From NCBI GenBank assembly GCA_036567985.1, contig DATCTK010000077.1, positions 1 through 28,353 of the forward strand: a stretch of DNA of 28,353 bases. Direction: 5' to 3'. The stretch comes from SZUA-229 sp036567985. GTDB taxonomy: Bacteria; Pseudomonadota; Gammaproteobacteria; SZUA-229. The notes below the pieces were generated by a model. It was not told where the DNA came from and did no database searches. It worked only from the letters and a program-made list of their open reading frames with translations. How positions within the stretch are numbered: the stretch's first letter is position 1; each line of letters starts with the position of its first letter. A program made the position numbers and the translations under genes. This document shows positions 22,271-28,353 of the stretch, piece after piece.

Positions 22271-23175
22271 TATTTTAGTTGAGAGATGCCGTAATCCGCA
22301 CCATACACATCGCGGATAATGTTTCTGTGTGCATCGTACTCACTGTCGATTGCCGGTAGCAATCTATCCAGTTGCGCATTTAGCAGTATGGCACGACCCT
22401 GTTCACTGTTGTTCAATTGACTCAGGCCTTGCTGAATTGCCAGGCGTTGGGCCTCCGGCATAGTCTGTTTGACCGCCCAGGGCAGGTGTGGCATCTGTTC
22501 GGTCTGTGCCAGTATGCGCATTTGTGAAGCGTCAATCTGCGAAGTCACTGCAGCCAGTTCAAGCACCACATCACCGCAACCTGCCGCATCTGCCTGTTTA
22601 TGGTAGGTGGAGAGAATCGCATTGACCGGGTTCAGTGCAATTTTTTCAATGTAATCGCCTTCGTGCAGGCCATGCTGCTGGAGCAACCATCTGGCGGCAA
22701 CATAACTTTGCATGGCCATTCTGCCACCACCAAACAAAATAGTACGGTTTTTTAAATCGCTTACCTGGTTGATATTGCTATCCTTGCGCACCATCAGTGT
22801 GCCGGCCACGGTGGCGCGACCCTGTTCCTGGTTTTTCAGAATGACCTGATAGTCATAAAGCTTATTTGCCAGAATATAGTGGTGCTGATTGAAGTGCACT
22901 ATGTCATAGCGGTGGCTCTGTACATTCTGCCAGAACTGCCTGAAGTTGCTGGAGGTGGTGAGCCTGACCTCATGCCCAAGCAGCTCGCTCAGGTATTTGG
23001 CCAGTGGTGAAAACAGTCGGAAGGTGAGTTTGATATTGCGACGCGGAAACACACCAAGTACCAGAGGCGACGGTTTAGGTGACTGTCTGGTCGCCTGGGC
23101 AGCCGCTGTGTTTGCGGATAACAGCCCGCCGAGCAGGGAGCCGGCGGTTGTCTTGATAAAGTGTCGTCGCTTCAT
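22270..23175 (-). CDS. Tat-exported PhnD-like periplasmic binding protein, probable sensor partner
   Basis: The 301-residue protein begins with a twin-arginine signal (KRRHFIKT, then GSLLGGLL and cleavage near AAA-QA at about 26). The mature part reads as the phosphate/phosphite/phosphonate (PhnD) type of binding protein: LVLGVFPRRN near 39, the F-PLAKYLSELLGHEVRL block near 55-72, DIVHFNQHHYILA near 91-103 and ILFGGGRMAMQSY near 146-158. No ABC permease or ATPase gene is adjacent; instead the next gene, joined by TAATG, is a membrane GGDEF-EAL protein. The likely role is to bind a ligand in the periplasm and signal through that partner. The ligand is unknown and may well not be a phosphonate. 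Confidence 0.88.
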   Translation of the reverse strand: MKRRHFIKTTAGSLLGGLLSANTAAAQATRQSPKPSPLVLGVFPRRNIKLTFRLFSPLAKYLSELLGHEVRLTTSSNFRQFWQNVQSHRYDIVHFNQHHYILANKLYDYQVILKNQEQGRATVAGTLMVRKDSNINQVSDLKNRTILFGGGRMAMQSYVAARWLLQQHGLHEGDYIEKIALNPVNAILSTYHKQADAAGCGDVVLELAAVTSQIDASQMRILAQTEQMPHLPWAVKQTMPEAQRLAIQQGLSQLNNSEQGRAILLNAQLDRLLPAIDSEYDAHRNIIRDVYGADYGISQLK

Positions 23176-23232
23176 TAAACAGGTGTCATCTTATGTTGGC
23201 TGCCAGCTCGGCTGGTGTCGAGGTATCTATCT

Positions 23233-23238
23233 ATTATA
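23233..23238 (-). promoter_or_regulatory. -10 box of the binding-protein/GGDEF-EAL operon
   Basis: A perfect TATAAT lies on the minus strand 58 bases before the ATG at 23175. The -35 region (CTTATA, 23261-23256, 17-bp spacing) is a poor match. A small hairpin, CCAGC (23203-23207) with GCTGG (23211-23215), is in the leader. Confidence 0.4.
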
Positions 23239-23285
23239 TATGAAATCCTCTGGCGTATAAGTGATCAGCTGGTACTTGTTGTCGA

Positions 23286-25298
23286 TTACCAGCCGTCATC
23301 TGCACTGAAACGCTCACCATAACGGCTTTTCAGCTGCTGCAGCCGTTGCTGCAGTGCATCCCTGTCCTGGCTGTCGATATAATGCAGCGGGCCACCACGG
23401 AAGGGCGCAAAGCCGGTGCCAAAGATAATGCCCGCATCGATCAGTTCGGCATTATCGGCCACCGCTTCACGCTCGCAGCTCACCGCTTCATTGAGAAAAC
23501 GCAGAATCATGCGATCCTGCAATTCCTGTAGATTGGCGTAGCTGGCGTTTTTGTCTTTCTGCGGTTTGCCCTTGCTCCATTTATAAAAACCTTCGCCGGT
23601 TTTTTTACCCAGTTTGCCGCTTTCAACCATCTTCTGCATTTTCAGCGGAAGATTAAGATTATCTTCACCCGCCAGAATGCCCGCCACCGACAGGCACACA
23701 TCCAGCCCCACGGTGTCCGCCAGCTCCACTGGTCCCATGGGCATGCCAAATTTTAAGGCGGCCCGGTCGACCATTTCCGGCGCTATGCCTTCGCCCACCA
23801 TTTCCACTGCTTCCAGCAGATAGGGCATCAGAATGCGATTCACCAGGAAGCCCGGTGTGCTTTTCACCGGCAGTGGTAACTTGTCGATGTGGCGGGCAAA
23901 GCCGGCGGCTTTTTGCAGGGTGTCTTCGGCGGTGTTTTCACCACGCACGATTTCCACCAGCGGCATCAGTGCTACCGGATTAAAGAAGTGAATACCCACC
24001 AGCCGTTCGGGCTTTTTCAGGCAGCTGGCCAGTTCTTCCAGTGGAATGCTGGAGGTGTTGCTGCCGAGAATGGCACCGGCTTTCATGCGCGGCTCAATCT
24101 CTTTATACAGCGCCTGTTTGGCATCCTTATTTTCGAAAATCGCTTCGATCACCAGGTCCGCATGGGCCACGCCCACGCCCCGGGTATCGGGAATCAGTCG
24201 ATCCATGGCATCACGGATCGCACGCCGATCTTTTTTGAATTTCTTTTTAAACATCGTCATGGCGCGTTTCATGGTGCCCGCCAGGGTTTCTGCCTGCTGG
24301 TCCTGCACGGTGACGCGAAAGCCGCGCAGTGCACACCAGGCCGCAATGTCACCACCCATCAGGCCGCCGCCAATGACATGGATATGTTGCGCGGCAAAAT
24401 CTTTTTTATTGCCCTGGGTTTTGAGTTTTTCCTGCAGAAAGAACACCCGCACCAGGTTTCTCGCGGTGTCATTGGTGACCAGGCTGGCTACCGATTCGAT
24501 TTCCTTCTGCAGCATGCGCTTCGGGTTGTCCATGTGGCTAACCCACAGATCAATCATCTGGTAGGGCGCAGGGTAGTGTTCCTTTGAGGCTTTCTGCGCC
24601 ACCTGTTTGCGCATCTGTCGGGCAATAATGGGTCGCAGCAGGCGGTGGTTTAGCAGCCGATCCTTCAGTGCCAGCCGGCGTTTTGCCGGGCGGTTCAGCG
24701 CAAAGTAACGTGCAGCGCGTTTTAGCTGCCGTTCCGGCACCAGTTCATCCACAAGCCCCATGGCCTTTGCCGCACGGCCCTGTAACAGGCGGCCGGTAAG
24801 CATGGTGTTCATCGCCGCCAGTGGGCCGGCTTTCTGGATGCTTCTGACGGTGCCGCCATAGCCGGGGTGTATGCCCAGCTTAACTTCCGGCAGGCCCACC
24901 CGGCTGCTGCTGTTATCGCACAGAATGCGGTAATCACAGGCCAGTGCCAGCTCCATGCCGCCGCCCAGGCAGAAACCGTTAATCATGGCGATGGTAGTGC
25001 AGGGCAGGCTTTCGATCATGTTCATAATATCGTGGCCACGCTGCAGCATCTGCGTGGCCTCGTCAGTGGTACTGATCTGTAGAAACTCATTGATGTCGGC
25101 ACCGGCAATAAAGCCATTGGGCTTGTCGCTGACAAACACCACTGCAGTGGGTAAGGATTGCGCCAGCTCACCCAGAATGTCACTCAGTTCCTGCAGTACA
25201 TCACTGCGCAGCACATTGGTGCTGGAATCACTTACATCCAGGTGCAACCAGCAGATATGCTCGCTGTCTTTTTCCAGGCTCCAGTTTTTATAACTCAT
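23286..25298 (-). CDS. fadJ: FadJ-type multifunctional beta-oxidation enzyme
   Basis: The 670-residue protein joins an enoyl-CoA hydratase/isomerase domain (about 1-190) to a 3-hydroxyacyl-CoA dehydrogenase (about 304-670). The hydratase oxyanion-hole and catalytic parts are FIAGADI (63-69), GGGMELALAC with E116, and GLPEVKLG with E138. The dehydrogenase has an NAD site GGGLMGG (310-316), HFFNP with H437 and E449. It should hydrate 2-enoyl-CoA and oxidise the product to 3-ketoacyl-CoA. The length is nearer FadJ (about 714) than FadB (about 729), and it lies behind a FadI-type thiolase with a four-base ATGA overlap. No promoter separates it from the thiolase. Confidence 0.93.
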   Translation of the reverse strand: MSYKNWSLEKDSEHICWLHLDVSDSSTNVLRSDVLQELSDILGELAQSLPTAVVFVSDKPNGFIAGADINEFLQISTTDEATQMLQRGHDIMNMIESLPCTTIAMINGFCLGGGMELALACDYRILCDNSSSRVGLPEVKLGIHPGYGGTVRSIQKAGPLAAMNTMLTGRLLQGRAAKAMGLVDELVPERQLKRAARYFALNRPAKRRLALKDRLLNHRLLRPIIARQMRKQVAQKASKEHYPAPYQMIDLWVSHMDNPKRMLQKEIESVASLVTNDTARNLVRVFFLQEKLKTQGNKKDFAAQHIHVIGGGLMGGDIAAWCALRGFRVTVQDQQAETLAGTMKRAMTMFKKKFKKDRRAIRDAMDRLIPDTRGVGVAHADLVIEAIFENKDAKQALYKEIEPRMKAGAILGSNTSSIPLEELASCLKKPERLVGIHFFNPVALMPLVEIVRGENTAEDTLQKAAGFARHIDKLPLPVKSTPGFLVNRILMPYLLEAVEMVGEGIAPEMVDRAALKFGMPMGPVELADTVGLDVCLSVAGILAGEDNLNLPLKMQKMVESGKLGKKTGEGFYKWSKGKPQKDKNASYANLQELQDRMILRFLNEAVSCEREAVADNAELIDAGIIFGTGFAPFRGGPLHYIDSQDRDALQQRLQQLKSRYGERFSADDGW

Positions 25299-26602
25299 GA
25301 CTGCGCTCCTTTAGCCGACACATTTTCCAGCATAATTGCGCCGCCCTGGCCACCCCCGATACACAGGCTGGCGATGCCCCGTGCGGCATCATTGCGTTGC
25401 AGTGTTTTTGCCAGGTGCAGGGTGATACGTGCGCCGCTGGCACCCACCGGATGGCCCAGGCTGATACCGCCGCCATCGACATTGAGCCGTTCGTGGGGAA
25501 TTTCCCCCAGCGCCTGATCCAGCCCCAGCTCATTTTTACAGTAGTCGTCCTGTTTCCAGGCTTCGAGGCAGCCCAGTACCTGTCCGGCAAAAGCCTCGTT
25601 AATTTCCCAGTAATCCACATCACTGATATTAAATTGATGGCGTTGCATAATCGGCGCCATTGCATGGGCAGGGCCCAGCCCCATCTGGCTGGGATCAAGT
25701 CCCGCCCATTCGGTGTCTTTGATGCGCGCCAGCACCGGCAGTTTATGTTTTTCCACTGCTTCTGCCGAGGCGAGTAACAGCATCGCCGCGCCGTCGGTAA
25801 TCTGTGCGCTGTTACCGGCGGTGACCATGCCGTATTTACGATCGAAATAGGGCTTGAGTTTGGCCAGGTTTGGCAGTGATGAGTCACGGCGAATACCGTC
25901 ATCGTGATCGAAAAATTTTCCGCTGTGGTTGTACAGGGTTTCAATTTCATCGAGGTGGCCATTGTCTATGGCATCCCCCAGTCGGTGATGACTGGCCACG
26001 GCGAATTCATCCATCTGCTCACGGCTAATGCCAAAACGGTAGGCGATTTCTTCGGTGGTCTGCCCCATGGATAAACCGACAATGGGGTCGCTTAAACCAC
26101 GAATCAGTGCAATCACCGGTTTTAAATGTGCGGGCCTGAGTTTTGCGAACTGGGCGATTTTCTTGCCGGTGGTTTTTGCCGACATTAACTGGCTCAGCCA
26201 GTTCACCATCAGGTCGTTGTAGAGAATCGGCGCGCGACTCATCGACTCGGTGCCACCGGCCAGCACCAGTTCACTCTGGCCGCTTTTAATATTGCGGTAG
26301 GCGGAATCAATTGCCTGTAAACCCGAGGCGCAGTTACGCTGCACGGTCCAGGCGGGTACGGTTTGCGGAATGCCCAGGCGCAGCGCAATCACCCGTGCAA
26401 TATTCGCTTCATCGGGATTGGGCATGACGCAACCGACGATCACTTCATCCAGTTTTTCCAGCTCGATTTCATGTTCGAGTAATAACGGGCGGGCGGCGGC
26501 AACCGCCAGGTCCGAAGCGGTAAAATCACCGGGGCGTTCACGGGCTTTGAGAAACGGTGTACGTTTGCCATCGACGATATAGACTTCACGTGTTGTGCTC
26601 AT
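25295..26602 (-). CDS. fadI: FadI-type 3-ketoacyl-CoA thiolase
   Basis: From the ATG at 26602 the enzyme has 435 residues, matching E. coli FadI (436). The thiolase catalytic residues are C91 (NCASGLQA), H384 (GHPVGASG) and C414 (CIGGGQGG), with EINEAFA near 333-339. It cleaves 3-ketoacyl-CoA with CoA to acetyl-CoA and a shortened acyl-CoA. An ATG four codons upstream (26614) also opens the frame, but 26602 makes an exact ATGA overlap with the stop of the acyl-CoA dehydrogenase gene, mirroring the overlap with fadJ downstream, so I prefer it. Confidence 0.95.
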   Translation of the reverse strand: MSTTREVYIVDGKRTPFLKARERPGDFTASDLAVAAARPLLLEHEIELEKLDEVIVGCVMPNPDEANIARVIALRLGIPQTVPAWTVQRNCASGLQAIDSAYRNIKSGQSELVLAGGTESMSRAPILYNDLMVNWLSQLMSAKTTGKKIAQFAKLRPAHLKPVIALIRGLSDPIVGLSMGQTTEEIAYRFGISREQMDEFAVASHHRLGDAIDNGHLDEIETLYNHSGKFFDHDDGIRRDSSLPNLAKLKPYFDRKYGMVTAGNSAQITDGAAMLLLASAEAVEKHKLPVLARIKDTEWAGLDPSQMGLGPAHAMAPIMQRHQFNISDVDYWEINEAFAGQVLGCLEAWKQDDYCKNELGLDQALGEIPHERLNVDGGGISLGHPVGASGARITLHLAKTLQRNDAARGIASLCIGGGQGGAIMLENVSAKGAQS

Positions 26603-28353
26603 TGTGTTTTCCATCCTGTCTGGCTGAATTCATCAACGCTGATTGCATTGAGGGTGGCATCGTGTGCGGCGCTGATCTTGTCGGCTTCACTCTGGTCGAT
26701 AATTTTCTGCCGGATTGCATCGGCAATCACCTGGTCAAAGTCCCGGGTGTTGCTGACCAGACCAATGCGCATCGCATCCCGTAGTTTGCGTTCGGCTTTT
26801 TCTGCAGCCAGAACCTTTTGCAGTGCATATTCCAGTCGACCCATGGGATCGTTGGCATCATCAGTGATAAAAATATCACGGCTTAAACGATCCCGCGTGG
26901 CAGAAGGTTCGAGTAATAGCCGGGCGACCTGGTGGCCAAGTTTGTCTTTGGCACCGCCATAGGGTTTGGTCAGCGGGAAGATCACCATATTTATCAGGCT
27001 GCCCAGCACAGGGGCCGGGAAATTACGCAGCACTGCTTTCATTGCTTCCTGTGTGTTGTACAGGCAGTCTTCACAGGCCCATTGCAGTAATGGCAGGTCG
27101 TCACTCTGGTTGCCCTGGTCTTCATAGTGTTTCAGCACCGCGGTCATTAAGTACATATTGGAGAGCGCGTCTGCCAGTCGTCCGGAAATTTTTTCCCGGC
27201 GTTTAAGTGAGCCACCCAGAATCAATACACAGGCATCCGCCAGCAAGGCAAAGGATGAACTCATGCGGGTGAGTTGCTGGTAGTAATGTTTAACCTTGCC
27301 CTTGCCCGGTGCGGCGACAAAACGCGCACCGCTCAGGCCAAACCATAATGAACGGAACAGATTACTGATAATAAAACCGATATGGCCAAACAGTGCGTCA
27401 TCAAACAGGCTGAGTGAAGTCTCCGCATCCGGGTGGTTAACCGCTTCCACTTCTTTTAACAGAAATGGGTGGGCGCGCAACACGCCCTGGCCAAACACAA
27501 TCATGCTACGGGTCAGAATGTTGGCGCCTTCCACGGTAATGCTGATAGGCAAACCCTGATAGGCACGGCCGAGAAAATTGCGTGGCCCGAGGCAGATGCC
27601 GTGACCGCCGTGCACATCCATGGCATGGTTAACCACTTTGCGCATGCGTTCGGTCATCTGGTATTTCATAATGCCGGAAATCACCGATGGACTTTCGCCC
27701 GTGTCCAGCCCACTTAAGGTGAGTTCACGCGCCGCGTTCATGATGTAACAGTTGCCGGCAATCTGTGCCAGTGCTTCTTCCACCCCTTCAAAGTAACCGA
27801 TGGGGGTGCGGAACTGCTTGCGGATGCGTGCATAGGCACCGCTATAACGGGCAATGTATTTACCCGCGCCAGTGCTCAGTGCCGGCAGTGAAATGGCGCG
27901 GCCATCGGACAGGCAGTTCATCAGCATGGTCCAGCCCTTGCCGACATAATCCTGGCCTCCGATCACCCAGTCGATGGGAATAAACACATCCTTGCCCCGG
28001 TTCGGGCCGTTCATAAACATGTGGTTCGAAGTAAAGTGGCGCTTGCCGATATCGATACCGGCGGTGTCGGTTTTAATCAGTGCCAGGGTAATACCCAGTT
28101 CTTCTTTTTCACCGATCAGATGTTCCGGGTCGTAGAGTTTAAAAGCCAGGCCCAGCACCGTCGCCACCGGCCCCAGGGTGATATAACGTTTTTCCCAGTT
28201 AAGGCGAATACCCAGCACATCGTCCTTGCCATCGAAATGGCCACGGCACACCACACCGGTGTCATTCATGGCGGTGGCATCACTGCCGTTTTCCGGGCCG
28301 GTTAAACCGAAGCAGGGAATTTCCTCACCACTGGACAGGCGAGGCAGGTAATA
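26599..28353 (-). CDS. fadE: acyl-CoA dehydrogenase, FadE-type (N-terminus outside the window)
   Basis: The frame is open to the right edge, giving the last 584 residues of a protein expected to be about 750-810 long. The visible part starts in the flavin/substrate region with GLTGPENGSDATA (FadE proteins have a similar LT-PE-GSDA block), continues through VIGGQDYVGKGWTMLMNCL and a C-terminal helical domain with MDVHGGHGICLGPRNFLG, then the extra FadE C-terminal part (about the last 280 residues). It oxidises acyl-CoA to 2-enoyl-CoA with FAD, the first step before FadJ and FadI. It precedes fadI with an ATGA overlap. The family is firm; the partial sequence gives no promoter. Confidence 0.93.
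   Translation of the reverse strand, partial: YYLPRLSSGEEIPCFGLTGPENGSDATAMNDTGVVCRGHFDGKDDVLGIRLNWEKRYITLGPVATVLGLAFKLYDPEHLIGEKEELGITLALIKTDTAGIDIGKRHFTSNHMFMNGPNRGKDVFIPIDWVIGGQDYVGKGWTMLMNCLSDGRAISLPALSTGAGKYIARYSGAYARIRKQFRTPIGYFEGVEEALAQIAGNCYIMNAARELTLSGLDTGESPSVISGIMKYQMTERMRKVVNHAMDVHGGHGICLGPRNFLGRAYQGLPISITVEGANILTRSMIVFGQGVLRAHPFLLKEVEAVNHPDAETSLSLFDDALFGHIGFIISNLFRSLWFGLSGARFVAAPGKGKVKHYYQQLTRMSSSFALLADACVLILGGSLKRREKISGRLADALSNMYLMTAVLKHYEDQGNQSDDLPLLQWACEDCLYNTQEAMKAVLRNFPAPVLGSLINMVIFPLTKPYGGAKDKLGHQVARLLLEPSATRDRLSRDIFITDDANDPMGRLEYALQKVLAAEKAERKLRDAMRIGLVSNTRDFDQVIADAIRQKIIDQSEADKISAAHDATLNAISVDEFSQTGWKTQ

Noticed and set aside
23889..24587. 232-codon frame on the plus strand inside fadJ
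   Set aside because: It is the complement of the dehydrogenase domain; long antisense frames are expected from the codon pattern of the real gene.
25288..25962. 224-codon frame on the minus strand inside fadI
   Set aside because: It is a shifted frame of the thiolase, whose catalytic residues are all in the other frame; the translation is rich in Trp, Cys and Arg.

Overview
The window reads as ordinary chromosome of a gammaproteobacterium of moderate GC content. The evidence is a full cbb3 oxidase locus (ccoNOQP plus ccoGHIS), FadE/FadI/FadJ-type beta-oxidation genes, an Aer-like energy-taxis receptor, a DoxX / glutathionyl-hydroquinone reductase / LysR group like E. coli yqjF-yqjG-yhaJ, and RecQ. 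Genus cannot be fixed from the sequence. No rRNA, tRNA, CRISPR array, insertion sequence or prophage gene was seen.

Layout. Positions 1-686 are almost gene-free, rich in small hairpins and unlike the rest in codon use. A small lysine/alanine-rich histone-H1-like gene follows (687-923) and ends at a bidirectional terminator shared with the next operon. From about 3360 down to 1029 on the minus strand lies an operon of an inverted-order response regulator (MerR/excisionase-like HTH, then receiver) and a PAS-containing chemotaxis receptor. Its promoter carries a 9/10 match to the FNR/ANR box, correctly placed against a -10 element, and four perfectly phased 9-bp direct repeats over the -10/start region. 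Next come a CnoX/YbbN-like thioredoxin-TPR protein, a glutathionyl-hydroquinone reductase, a DoxX protein and a divergent LysR regulator with a dyad between them. A membrane diguanylate cyclase ends this part.

From 17175 down to 8182 the minus strand holds the respiratory core: an ANR-type promoter, an approximately 530-nt leader, ccoN, ccoO, ccoQ, ccoP, an easily missed 38-residue single-helix protein with a histidine-rich tail (CcoM-like by size and position), a hairpin terminator, then ccoG, ccoH, ccoI and ccoS. On the plus strand are an FHA-domain protein, a possible 24-residue membrane microprotein and a long RecQ. Facing RecQ are a PhnD-like Tat-exported binding protein and a GGDEF-EAL protein coupled by a TAATG overlap, which look like a two-piece periplasmic sensor for c-di-GMP. 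The right edge holds an acyl-CoA dehydrogenase (cut by the window), a FadI-type thiolase and a FadJ-type multifunctional protein, joined by ATGA overlaps.

How it fits together. Low oxygen appears to be a shared theme: FNR/ANR-type sites stand before both the cbb3 operon and the regulator/aerotaxis operon. The candidate least covered by standard annotation is that second operon: an HTH-receiver protein whose MerR-like fold and tandem 9-bp repeats suggest head-to-tail cooperative autoregulation, driving an Aer-like receptor. All regulatory statements are sequence-based predictions.
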